Positions 28,058 through 35,734 of a stretch of DNA of 49,822 nt are shown here, in pieces; the stretch's first letter is position 1, and each line of letters opens with the position of its first letter. A program made the translations under genes and the position numbers. Location of the stretch: the NCBI RefSeq assembly GCF_004614195.1, contig NZ_SPUM01000083.1:1-49822 (forward strand), written 5' to 3'. Source of the DNA: Massilia horti (lineage in GTDB: Bacteria; Pseudomonadota; Gammaproteobacteria; Burkholderiales; Burkholderiaceae_D). The notes beneath the pieces are model-generated. The model had not been told where the DNA came from and made no database searches. It was given only the letters and a program-made list of their open reading frames with translations.

Positions 28058-28110
28058 AAAAAAGCCAGCTGAGGCAGGAGAGCTGAGTGCTCGTGCGCCC
28101 TAGCTGGCTT
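28058..28110 (-). terminator. Intrinsic terminator after tRNA-Leu
   Basis: On the minus strand AAGCCAGCT (28102-28110) pairs with AGCTGGCTT (28062-28070) and is followed by a T run (28058-28063). The loop is long (about 30 nt). It separates tRNA-Leu from the nuo operon 110 bp further on. Confidence 0.7.
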
Positions 28111-28119
28111 CTGTATCTT

Positions 28120-28204
28120 TGGTGCCGACGGCGAGACTCGAACTCGCACAGCTTTCGCCACTACCCCCTCAAGATAGCGTGTCTACCAATTTCACCACGT
28201 CGGC
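28120..28204 (-). tRNA. tRNA-Leu (anticodon GAG)
   Basis: 85 nt with an encoded CCA (minus strand reads GCCGACGTGG at the 5' end and GTCGGCACCA at the 3' end, forming a 7-bp acceptor stem). D-arm GGTAGACACG, anticodon stem-loop CTATCTTGAGGGGGTAG with GAG, a long variable arm (GTGGCGAAAGCTGT region) typical of class II tRNAs, and T-arm GAGTTCGAGTCTC. Reads CUU/CUC leucine codons. Lies between secG and nuoA on the same strand. Confidence 0.96.
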
Positions 28205-28215
28205 TGGAGACCAGT

Positions 28216-28245
28216 ATTTTACCCTGCCTTAGCACCTTTTTTCAA
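28216..28245 (-). promoter_or_regulatory. Sigma-70 promoter of tRNA-Leu
   Basis: Minus strand TTGAAA (28240-28245), 18-bp spacer, TAAAAT (28216-28221), placed so that transcription begins a few bases before the mature tRNA 5' end at 28204. Close match to both consensus hexamers. Confidence 0.7.
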
Positions 28246-28439
28246 TGCACAAATTGCGTTGAAACAAGGAAAATACATAAAAAGTCATCTCTTTTTGATG
28301 TAACCCATTCGGGCCACACCGATTTGTACTGCTGGCGCCCTGCGACGCCTTGTTGCCACCTGCGAAAACGATCACGCTTAGCAGTCGGCTGGCGCGGCGC
28401 CACCAGGGGCGGCCACGCCGGTATCGATCAAAAGACCGA

Positions 28440-28871
28440 TTATTTCGGAACCTGGTTAGCCGGGGCCGGCGCACCCGGTGCGACAGGCACGTCATTGACC
28501 GGAGCCGCCGGAGCCGGGTTCGCGGTTGCCGGAACTGCATTGCCGGCATTATTCGCCGGCGCATTCGTAGCCGGAGCCTGACCTGCCGGTACCGCGGCAC
28601 GTTCCATCACGCCGCCACTAGTGCTGTGCGGACGGTTGGTGGCGCTGTATGCCAGTGCCAGCGTCGACGCGAAGAAGATCGCGGCAGCGACGGCAGTCGA
28701 CTTCGACAGGAAGTTCGACGACCCGCTGGCGCCGAACAGGCTGCCGGACGCACCGGAACCAAACGCGGCGCCCATGTCGGCACCCTTACCATGCTGCAGC
28801 AGCACCAGGCCGATGATGGCCAGGGCCGACAAGACCTGTACGACTACAATCAGATTGAACAAGGCGCTCAT
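28440..28871 (-). CDS. secG: Preprotein translocase subunit SecG
   Basis: 143 aa. Two membrane segments (about 3-22 and 53-75) flank the family motif LLQHGKGADMGAAFGSGASG, followed by GSSNFLSKSTA. SecG assists SecYE/SecA-driven export at the inner membrane. The C-terminal about 60 residues are an Ala/Pro/Asn-rich low-complexity tail (PATNAPANNAGNAVPATA), common in betaproteobacterial SecG. 40 nt after tpiA; the tpiA-secG pair is conserved in proteobacteria. Confidence 0.96.
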   Translation of the reverse strand: MSALFNLIVVVQVLSALAIIGLVLLQHGKGADMGAAFGSGASGSLFGASGSSNFLSKSTAVAAAIFFASTLALAYSATNRPHSTSGGVMERAAVPAGQAPATNAPANNAGNAVPATANPAPAAPVNDVPVAPGAPAPANQVPK

Positions 28872-28911
28872 TTAGATTCCATTCCTATTTTAACTACGTT
28901 TCAAATTCTTT

Positions 28912-29658
28912 TCAGGCGGCGTGCAAGATGGCCAGGAAATCCGCGGCCTTCAGCGCTGCGCCGCCAACCAGGCCGCCGTCGATGTCCGGCTGCGCCATCA
29001 GCTCCTTGGCGTTGTCGGGCTTCATGCTGCCGCCGTACAAGATCGCCACCGAAGCGCCCGCCTGTACGCTGCGCTCCTTCAACTGCATGCGCAGCTGCGC
29101 GTGCACTTCCTGCGCCATTTCCGGCGTCGCATTCCTGCCGGTGCCAATTGCCCAGACCGGCTCATAAGCGACCACGATTTTTTCGACCTGCGCATCGTCA
29201 AGCAGTTCGAGCACCGCGGCCAACTGGCTGCCAACCACGCTGGCGGTCTGCCCCGCTTCGCGCTGGTCCAGCGTTTCGCCGACGCACACGATCGGAGTCA
29301 GCCCCGCTTCCAGCGCGGCCTTGGCCTTGTGCGCGACCAGCTCGCTGCTCTCGCCGTGATATGCGCGGCGCTCGGAATGGCCGACGATGACATAACGGCA
29401 GGAAAAATCAGCCAGCATCGCGGCCGAAACTTCACCGGTGTAGGCGCCGCTGGCGTGCTGCGAGACATCTTGTGCACCCCAAGCGACCGGCGTGCCGGCC
29501 AGGAGCTGTTCGCACTGCGGCAGATATGGAGCCGGAACGCAGACCGCGCAAGAGGCATTTGCGCCATCCAGGCCGGCCAGCAGGCCAGCGACCAGCGTTG
29601 CGTTACCCGCGCGGCTGCCGTTCATTTTCCAGTTACCTACGACGAGTTTGGGACGCAT
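28912..29658 (-). CDS. tpiA: Triosephosphate isomerase
   Basis: 248 aa from ATG 29658, preceded by GGGG at 7-8 nt; another in-frame ATG at 29670 would add four residues. Catalytic residues Lys11 (GNWKMNG), His94 (VIVGHSERR) and Glu166 ([12 protein letters not shown]) are all present, with the C-terminal phosphate loop ([19 protein letters not shown]). Interconverts DHAP and glyceraldehyde 3-phosphate. A strong promoter lies 30-57 nt upstream and the repeat copy C just beyond it. Confidence 0.97.
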   Translation of the reverse strand: MRPKLVVGNWKMNGSRAGNATLVAGLLAGLDGANASCAVCVPAPYLPQCEQLLAGTPVAWGAQDVSQHASGAYTGEVSAAMLADFSCRYVIVGHSERRAYHGESSELVAHKAKAALEAGLTPIVCVGETLDQREAGQTASVVGSQLAAVLELLDDAQVEKIVVAYEPVWAIGTGRNATPEMAQEVHAQLRMQLKERSVQAGASVAILYGGSMKPDNAKELMAQPDIDGGLVGGAALKAADFLAILHAA

Positions 29659-29686
29659 TCGGAACCCCATGGTCAAATAACCCGCT

Positions 29687-29715
29687 ATTCTAGCGGTCGC
29701 CAGATGGACGGTCAA
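29687..29715 (-). promoter_or_regulatory. Sigma-70 promoter of tpiA-secG
   Basis: Minus strand TTGACC (29710-29715), 17-bp spacer, TAGAAT (29687-29692). Transcription would start near 29680, giving a short leader before ATG 29658. Confidence 0.7.
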
Positions 29716-29748
29716 ACAATGGCTGAGCGGCGTTGTTCCGAGCACTGC

Positions 29749-29860
29749 GTAGGGTGCGCACCTGTGCGCACGCGGTTCGCGAACGTGGCGTCGCGGGATC
29801 GGCAATCGCAGACGCAAACTCTGCGCGACGGTACCGCGTGCGCACTGGTGCGCACCCTAC
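29749..29860. repeat. REPIN-like palindromic element, copy C (short-short arms)
   Basis: 112 bp, the most symmetrical copy: both arms are the 28-nt version (29749-29776 and 29833-29860) starting GTAGGGTGCGCAC and ending GTGCGCACCCTAC. Each arm holds its own hairpin (GTGCGCAC, 2-nt loop, GTGCGCAC). It lies just upstream of the tpiA promoter and just downstream of the quinone-oxidoreductase gene. Confidence 0.88.
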
Positions 29861-29881
29861 GCCCTCCGCGACGCGACGCGG

Positions 29882-30862
29882 CTACAACACCTGCAGCACA
29901 ATCTTGCCCACATGCGTGCTGGATTCCATCAGCGCGTGCGCCTCGGCTGCTTCGGCCAGAGGAAAGGTCTTGTAAATCACGGGCTTGATCTTGCCCTCGG
30001 CGAACAGCGGCCACACGCGTTCCCGCAACTGCCGCGCGATCGCCGCCTTGAATTCGACCGGACGCGGGCGCAAGGTGGAACCGCTGATCGTCAAGCGCCG
30101 ACGCAACACCTGGCCAAGGTCGACCGTGGCTTTGGCGCCACCCAGCAGCGCAATCAGCGCAATGCGCCCGTCATCCGCCAGGCACTCGATCTCGCGCGGC
30201 ACGTAGTCGCCACCGACCATGTCCAGCACCACATCCACGCCCTTGCCTGCTGTCAGCTCCTTGACCACCGCGACGAAATCTTCCGTACGGTAGTTAATGC
30301 CGCGCTCGGCCCCCAGCGCTTCACAGGCGCGGCATTTTTCATCGCTGCCGGCTGTGGCGAACACACGGTGCCCGAGCGCGCTGGCAAGCTGGATCGCGGT
30401 CACGCCGATGCCCGAGCTGCCGCCCTGCACCAGCAGCGTTTCCGCGCCGGAGAGGTGCGCGCGATCGAACACGTTGGTCCACACTGTAAAGAAGGTCTCC
30501 GGCAGCGACGCTGCCTCCACCGCGCTCAAGCCGGCTGGGATCGGCAGGCACTGCTGCACGGGCGCCGCGCAGTACTCGGCATAGCCGCCGCCCTGCACCA
30601 GCGCGCACACCATATCGCCCTTGCGAAAGCCGCTGCCGTCCAGGTCGCCATCGACGATCTCGCCCGCCACTTCCAGCCCCGGCAGGCTGGATGCACCGGG
30701 CGGCACCGGGTACTTGCCCATGCGCTGCAGCACGTCGGGACGGTTGACGCCGGCAGCGTGCACCTTGATCAGGACTTCGCCTGGCTTCGTGTCAGGCAGC
30801 GGACGTTCACACGCTTGCAGGACGTCCGGCTTGCCGGGCTGGGTGATTTCGATGGCGCGCAT
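29882..30862 (-). CDS. NAD(P)H quinone oxidoreductase, PIG3/QOR-like zinc-free MDR
   Basis: 326 aa from ATG 30862 with AAAGGA upstream. Medium-chain dehydrogenase/reductase fold: GroES-like N-terminal domain (VHAAGVNRPDVLQRMGKYP), then a Rossmann domain with LLVQGGSSGIGVTAIQLA. The structural and catalytic zinc ligands of alcohol dehydrogenases are absent, and PVEFKAAIARQLRERVWPL near the C-terminus is typical of the PIG3 group. Likely reduces quinones or enones with NADPH in the cytosol. Monocistronic by position. Confidence 0.94.
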   Translation of the reverse strand: MRAIEITQPGKPDVLQACERPLPDTKPGEVLIKVHAAGVNRPDVLQRMGKYPVPPGASSLPGLEVAGEIVDGDLDGSGFRKGDMVCALVQGGGYAEYCAAPVQQCLPIPAGLSAVEAASLPETFFTVWTNVFDRAHLSGAETLLVQGGSSGIGVTAIQLASALGHRVFATAGSDEKCRACEALGAERGINYRTEDFVAVVKELTAGKGVDVVLDMVGGDYVPREIECLADDGRIALIALLGGAKATVDLGQVLRRRLTISGSTLRPRPVEFKAAIARQLRERVWPLFAEGKIKPVIYKTFPLAEAAEAHALMESSTHVGKIVLQVL

Positions 30863-31163
30863 GGCTGGTCCTTTATTCAAGAACCGTGATTGTACGTCAG
30901 CGGCCGACGCCGAGCCGGCGCCAAGCGTTTGTTGCCGTGAAGAGAAAAAGTCTGCGAGGCGCGTGCCCTTGTGCAAGCGAATTCTCCAGAGAATGACAAT
31001 TCTGCGGGACAGTCGAGATAGGTCAACGAACACCGCCGCAGCCTCCTTGTCCGCGATATGTACGGCAGGTAGATTGGCTCACACGAGCTCATCAGGTAAC
31101 GCCGGTTCCCCGGCCGGCACCCGGCGACTCATTCAAGAAGCACGATAGCGAGGAGCTGCCATC
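30863..31163. other. Divergent intergenic region
   Basis: 301 bp between the divergent oxidoreductase and SGNH genes. It holds a promoter for the SGNH gene (31047-31075), a TACAAT box for the minus-strand gene near 30892-30897 without a clear -35, and a 14-bp dyad ATTCTCCAGAGAAT (30981-30994) that could be an operator for either gene. No ORF supported. Confidence 0.5.
31047..31075 (+). promoter_or_regulatory. Candidate promoter of the SGNH gene
   Basis: TTGTCC (31047-31052), 17-bp spacer, TAGATT (31070-31075). About 85 nt of leader before ATG 31164, which has its own GGAG ribosome site. Confidence 0.5.
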
Positions 31164-32423
31164 ATGTTGTCCCTGCCTGCCCTGTTCAGTACGGCCAGCC
31201 GGCTGCTGGCTGGCGCCGCGCTCGCCGCCGCAATGGCCGTTCCAGCGTCCGCATCGCAGGGCTGGCCTTCGGGACACTGGGTCGCCACCTGGGGTGCGAG
31301 CCCTGGCACAGTACCCGCCAATGCGCGGGCCTTCAGCGACCAGACACTGCGCTTGATCGTGCGCACCAGCATCGGCGGCAATCGCGTGCGCATTCGCTTG
31401 TCCAACGAGATGGGCACGACGCCGCTGCATGTCGGCGAAGCGCATATCGCGGTGCGCGCCAGCGGCGCCGAGATCGCCCCCGGCACCGACCGCCCGCTGA
31501 CCTTTTCCGGCCAGGCCGCGATCACGATCCCGCCCGGCGCGCCGGTGCTGTCCGATCCGGTCGAGCTGAACGTGGCTCCGCTGTCGGAGCTGGCGGTCAG
31601 CATCTACCTGCCGGACACGGTGACTTCAATCCACGGCACGGCCAGCCAGCCGAACTACGTGTCGCTCCCGGGCAACTTCACCGGCTCGTCCGCCCTGCCA
31701 ACCGAGCGCACGATTCTGACGCTGCCGTTCCTGACCCAGGTCGACGTCGACCGCGACGCCACCGCGGCCATTGTCACGTTTGGCGACGCGATCACCGGGA
31801 GCACCCGCAACACAGCGGATGCAGACGGCCGCTGGCCGAGCTGGCTGGCGAAGCGCCTGCAAAGCGCGCGCGACTCCAATTTCGACATGACCGGCCGGCT
31901 GGGCATGGTCGAGCGCGGCATCATTGGTGCCCGGCTGCTTTCCAGGCCGGCGCCTGACGAGCCCAGCGCGCTCGAACGCTTCGACCGCGAGGTCCTGGCC
32001 ACCGCCGGCGTGCGCTACATGATAGTGCTCATCGGGATCAACGACATCGGCGCCAGCCCGAACGACAACCCGGTCGGCGCGCAGGACCTGATCGCCGGCT
32101 ACCGCCAGCTGGTCGCACGTGCGCACCAACAGGGAATCGCGGTCTACGGCGCGACGCTCACGCCGTTCGAAGGTGCGCCCTTTTACTCCGCAGCGAAGGA
32201 ACAGGTGCGCCAAACCGTCAACGACTGGATACGCACGCATGAAGAATTCGACGGGGTGCTCGATTTCGACGCCGTCACGCGCGACCCGGCACGCCCGACG
32301 CGGCTGCTGCCGGCATACGACAGCGGCGACCACCTGCATCCGAACGACCTGGGCCACCAGGCGATGGGCAAGGCGGTGCCGCTGGAGCTGTTCCGCTCGC
32401 AGCCAGCGGGAGGCAAGAGATAA
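31164..32423 (+). CDS. SGNH/GDSL hydrolase-family protein lacking the nucleophile serine
   Basis: 419 aa with signal peptide (cleavage about 31, PASAS-Q), so secreted or periplasmic. An N-terminal beta-sandwich-like region (about 35-185) precedes the SGNH domain. Block I, where the family reads GDS, is GDA here (Ala209, codon 31788-31790, GCG), so the catalytic nucleophile is missing. Block II reads GIIGAR where relatives have GISGNR. Block III Asn293 (GIND) and block V Asp389/His392 (DHLHPND) are intact. Full length and no frameshift, so it looks like a maintained non-catalytic or altered-chemistry relative of XynE-like acetyl-xylan/carbohydrate esterases. A single T-to-G change would account for the loss. 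Confidence 0.88.
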   Translation: MLSLPALFSTASRLLAGAALAAAMAVPASASQGWPSGHWVATWGASPGTVPANARAFSDQTLRLIVRTSIGGNRVRIRLSNEMGTTPLHVGEAHIAVRASGAEIAPGTDRPLTFSGQAAITIPPGAPVLSDPVELNVAPLSELAVSIYLPDTVTSIHGTASQPNYVSLPGNFTGSSALPTERTILTLPFLTQVDVDRDATAAIVTFGDAITGSTRNTADADGRWPSWLAKRLQSARDSNFDMTGRLGMVERGIIGARLLSRPAPDEPSALERFDREVLATAGVRYMIVLIGINDIGASPNDNPVGAQDLIAGYRQLVARAHQQGIAVYGATLTPFEGAPFYSAAKEQVRQTVNDWIRTHEEFDGVLDFDAVTRDPARPTRLLPAYDSGDHLHPNDLGHQAMGKAVPLELFRSQPAGGKR

Positions 32424-32470
32424 GGGAGGGGAAAAAGGAAGACCGCCGGCCAACCGGCGGCAGTCGCAAG

Positions 32471-32563
32471 TGCGTACTGGTGCGTACGTGGTCGAAAGCT
32501 GGCCAGCCGATCTTGATGGGCAAGAGGAATCGGCTGTGCCACTCGCGGCCGCGTGCGCACCAG
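32471..32563. repeat. Possible decayed REPIN-like element, copy F
   Basis: TGCGTACTGGTGCGTACGTGGT at the left and GCCGCGTGCGCACCAGTCGC at the right resemble the two inverted arms of the family-1 repeats, without the terminal GTAG/CTAC. Sits between the convergent SGNH and Sel1-repeat genes, the same kind of site as the intact copies. Confidence 0.4.
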
Positions 32564-32584
32564 TCGCCGGCGGCCATTCGTGGA

Positions 32585-33196
32585 TCAGGAATTGCCGCCG
32601 GTGCGCGAGGCCGTCGGCAAGGGCATTCCCGGCTTCCAGTTGCGCGACAAGGCCTGCGCCTCCTCGATCTGTTCATTCGTCATCTGGCGCGACACCGCGG
32701 CACGCTGTTCGGTTGCATTGGCATTGCCGTTGGCCGCCGCCAGATTCCACAGCATGTACGCGATCACCACGTCCTGCGGCATGCCCGCGACGTGATAGCG
32801 GTACATCAGCCCGAGCGCATGCTGCGCCTCCGCATGGCCCTGCTCGGCCGCCTTGCGGAACCACGTCACCGCCTGCTTCTGGTCCTGCAGCACCGCGTTG
32901 CCGGTGTAGTACATCGCGCCCACCACGTACTGTGCGTCCGCCTTGCCCTGCTGCGCGGCCTTGTGGTGCCACATGAAGGCCTGCTTGTAGTCGCGCACCA
33001 CGCCACGGCCCATGTAGTACATCAGGCCCAGCAAATGCTGGGCTTCCGCGTTTCCGGCCTTGGCAAGCGGGGTAATTTCCTTCAGCGCCAGCGGATAGTT
33101 CCGCGCGTTGTAGGCGGTCGCGCCTTCGGCAAAGCCTGCATGTGCGCTGACATGCAGGCCGAAGACGGCGACGATGGCAATCATTATTCTTTTCAT
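32585..33196 (-). CDS. Secreted Sel1-repeat protein
   Basis: 203 aa from ATG 33196 with a signal peptide (MKRIMIAIVAVFGLHVSAHA). About three Sel1/TPR-like repeats follow (residues about 45-160), with AEAQHLLGLMYYMGRGV, ADAQYVVGAMYYTGNAV and AEAQHALGLMYRYHVAG each followed by YKQAFMWHHKAAQQG-type helices. Such repeats are protein-interaction scaffolds; no enzyme motif. C-terminal about 40 residues are polar. It is 67 bp downstream of the DUF2807 gene on the same strand and may be co-transcribed. Confidence 0.9.
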   Translation of the reverse strand: MKRIMIAIVAVFGLHVSAHAGFAEGATAYNARNYPLALKEITPLAKAGNAEAQHLLGLMYYMGRGVVRDYKQAFMWHHKAAQQGKADAQYVVGAMYYTGNAVLQDQKQAVTWFRKAAEQGHAEAQHALGLMYRYHVAGMPQDVVIAYMLWNLAAANGNANATEQRAAVSRQMTNEQIEEAQALSRNWKPGMPLPTASRTGGNS

Positions 33197-33263
33197 GTCT
33201 CGTGACTGGAACCTGGGACTTCGTCCTACCCTCCGTGCCGTTGGAGGGCTCCCTGTGTATTTT

Positions 33264-34031
33264 TTACTTCCAACTGACCTTGCCAAGACCGTCGACGCTG
33301 ACCTTGCGGTTGAGCGGCTTGCCGTACACCGTCACCGAGCCCATGCCCGACAGGTTGACGCTGGCGTTCTGCAGCGCCGTCACGGTGGCATTGCCCAGCC
33401 CGGACAGGTCGAGGTTCACGGTTTCGACCGCTAGCTGCTGCGCGTCGAGCCCGCCCAACCCGCCCAGGTCAGCCTTGAGCCATTTGCTGCGCCCGTTCAA
33501 CGTCACATGGCCGGCCCCGCGCAGCCGCAGGTCGAGGCCCTCGCCGTTCACGCCGCCGATGTTCATGCTGCCGACGCCGCCCAGGCTGGCGGTCGTGATC
33601 TTGTAGTTGCAGGCGACCTTCATCGAACCTGCACCATCCAGGTTCAGGTCGAGCTCGTCGCCGGAAAAGCCGGTGATTTCGGTCGACCCCAGGCTTTCGG
33701 ATGTCACCTCGCGCAGCCGGGGCAAGGTCAGCTCCACCTTCAGGCCCGAGTGACTGTCCCACTTCCTGCGGCTCCCTTCGGTGCCAATGTTGAGCGTGTC
33801 ACCACTTTGCTGCGTGGTGGTCATCTGGATCCAGCGCGGATCCCCCGTGAGCACGAGGACCGGGTTATTGCCCTGCCGGATCTTCAAATTCACCACACCA
33901 TCCAGCTTGACGCGTACCACGCGGGCGTCGATCGGACGCGATTCGGTGGACACGTCGGGCGCCGCGACAGCGATCCCGACCACGCTGCACAAGGCTGCCG
34001 ATCCCAGGCCGAGCTTATAAAAGATGTTCAT
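33264..34031 (-). CDS. DUF2807 (GIN domain) exported protein
   Basis: 255 aa from ATG 34031 with CGGAGAA upstream and a signal peptide ending near VGIAVAA. The C-terminal half repeats a short LxGxG motif about every 15-25 residues (LDGAGSM, LGGVGSM, LRGAGHV, LGGLGGL, LSGLGNA, LSGMGSV, VDGLGKV), the rungs of a beta-helix-like solenoid typical of DUF2807 'head GIN' proteins, called putative auto-transporter adhesins in databases. Function unknown; envelope location is inferred. Confidence 0.9.
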   Translation of the reverse strand: MNIFYKLGLGSAALCSVVGIAVAAPDVSTESRPIDARVVRVKLDGVVNLKIRQGNNPVLVLTGDPRWIQMTTTQQSGDTLNIGTEGSRRKWDSHSGLKVELTLPRLREVTSESLGSTEITGFSGDELDLNLDGAGSMKVACNYKITTASLGGVGSMNIGGVNGEGLDLRLRGAGHVTLNGRSKWLKADLGGLGGLDAQQLAVETVNLDLSGLGNATVTALQNASVNLSGMGSVTVYGKPLNRKVSVDGLGKVSWK

Positions 34032-34337
34032 CTGCTTCTCCGAATTGCAATGCTTTTTGACGAGGCATGGGTTCCAGAAAGATATTCTATTTGCATTTTC
34101 TGTAGGCATCCTCTCCTAGTCTCAACTATATCGGCGCGCCGGGCGCCACCTCATCAAATTGCGACGAACTGCAATTTTGACTACCCAGTCGACAGGATCA
34201 CGGGGTTGCGCGGTAACCAAACGCCTTTACGAAAACTTACTTTTTAACATGCCGTTCAGTTAAGATGCCAGTCGCAACGGCGATCGAGCCGTTTCCACGC
34301 AACACTTATCGATTACTGCAACCTGTAGAGGTGACCA
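34032..34337. other. Divergent intergenic region
   Basis: 306 bp between DUF2807 (-) and the first M16 gene (+). Relatively AT-rich at 34041-34130 and 34215-34260, so both promoters should be here, but no hexamer pair is convincing. No ORF supported. Confidence 0.5.
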
Positions 34338-35723
34338 ATGCGCTTGCGCCAACTGCCTGTCCTGCTGGCCGGGTTCGCCCTGTCGACGTCCGCCTTCGCC
34401 GCGGCCGCTGACCAGTGGCACCTGCCGGTCCAAGTCAAAAAGCTCGACAACGGACTGACCGTCGTTATTTCCGAAGACCATAGCTCGCCCACGGTCGGCG
34501 TCTCGGTCGTGTACCACGTCGGCATGCGGCTCGAGCCGCGCAACCGCACCGGCTTCGCCCACCTGTTCGAGCACCTGATGTTCCAGGGCACGCCGAATGC
34601 GCCCAAGGGCGTGTTTGACAAGACGATTACCGGCGGCGGCGGCCGCAACAACGGCTCGACCCGGCCCGACTTCACCAACTACATCGAAACCGCGCCGGCC
34701 TCGAGCCTGGAGCCGATCCTGTGGCTCGAAGCGGACCGCATGAAGACGCTCGACTTCAACGAAAAGACGCTGAAGAACCAGCAGGACGTGGTGAAGGAAG
34801 AGATCCGGGTCAACGTCAAGAACCAGCCCTACGGCGCCTTCTACTGGATCGACATCAGCCAGCAGGCATTCCAGAAGTGGGAGAACAACCACGACGGCTA
34901 CGGCAGCTTCGAGGACCTGGAAGGAGCCAGCCTGGACGACGTACGCAAGTTCCACAGCGACTTCTACGGCCCCAACAACGCGGTGCTGGCCATTGCGGGC
35001 GACATCACGCCGGCGCAAGGCTTCGCACTCGCCCAGAAATACTTCGGCGGTATCGCCAGCCGCCCGACGCCGAAAGCCGGTGATTTCAGCGAGCCGCTGA
35101 ACACCCAGGAAAAGCGCATCGAACAAAGCGACGCGCTGGCCCAGGTGCCGGGCATCGCGGCGGCGTGGAAGATACCGCCGCGTGCTAGCCAGGACCAGGC
35201 CGCGGTCGCGGTGCTGGGCGAACTGCTGGCCGGCAGCGACGCCTCGCTGTTCTACCAGGGACTAGTCAAGGGCCGCGAGATCGCGCTTAACGTCGATTCG
35301 CTGTTCGGCCTGACCGGTCCGTGGGAATACGACGGCCCCACCCTGCTCACCGTGTTCGCGCTGTACAAACCCGACAGCAGCGCCGACGCCGTGCTGGCGG
35401 CGATGGACCAGGAAATCGGCAAGGTGGCCAGGGACGGCGTGGACGCCGCCACCTTGAAGCGCGTGAAGACTCGCATGCTGGCCGACTGGTACAACAAGCT
35501 GGAAAACTTCATGAACCGCGCCGACACGATGGCCAAGCTGCAGACCATGTGGGGCGACGCAGGCGTGGTCAACAAGATCCCGGAATGGATCGAAGCGGTA
35601 ACGTCGAACGACATCAAGCGCGCCGCGGCGACCTACCTGATCCCGTCCAACCGCACCGTTATCGACCGCAAGCCGGCTGCCAAGGCGGCCCCCGCCAACC
35701 CGCCAGCCGGCGACAAGAAATGA
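34338..35723 (+). CDS. M16-family zinc metallopeptidase, catalytic partner
   Basis: 461 aa with a signal peptide (cleavage about 22-24) and AGAGGTGA ribosome site. The inverted zinc motif HxxEH is intact: His75, Glu78, His79 (HLFEHLMF), with the third ligand region VVKEEIRVNV (Glu154/155). Two homologous half-domains as in pitrilysin-type processing peptidases. Periplasmic. The second M16 gene follows at once and lacks the zinc site, matching the known arrangement where an active and an inactive M16 protein form a heterodimer. Confidence 0.94.
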   Translation: MRLRQLPVLLAGFALSTSAFAAAADQWHLPVQVKKLDNGLTVVISEDHSSPTVGVSVVYHVGMRLEPRNRTGFAHLFEHLMFQGTPNAPKGVFDKTITGGGGRNNGSTRPDFTNYIETAPASSLEPILWLEADRMKTLDFNEKTLKNQQDVVKEEIRVNVKNQPYGAFYWIDISQQAFQKWENNHDGYGSFEDLEGASLDDVRKFHSDFYGPNNAVLAIAGDITPAQGFALAQKYFGGIASRPTPKAGDFSEPLNTQEKRIEQSDALAQVPGIAAAWKIPPRASQDQAAVAVLGELLAGSDASLFYQGLVKGREIALNVDSLFGLTGPWEYDGPTLLTVFALYKPDSSADAVLAAMDQEIGKVARDGVDAATLKRVKTRMLADWYNKLENFMNRADTMAKLQTMWGDAGVVNKIPEWIEAVTSNDIKRAAATYLIPSNRTVIDRKPAAKAAPANPPAGDKK

Positions 35724-35734
35724 GGAGCGCATCG

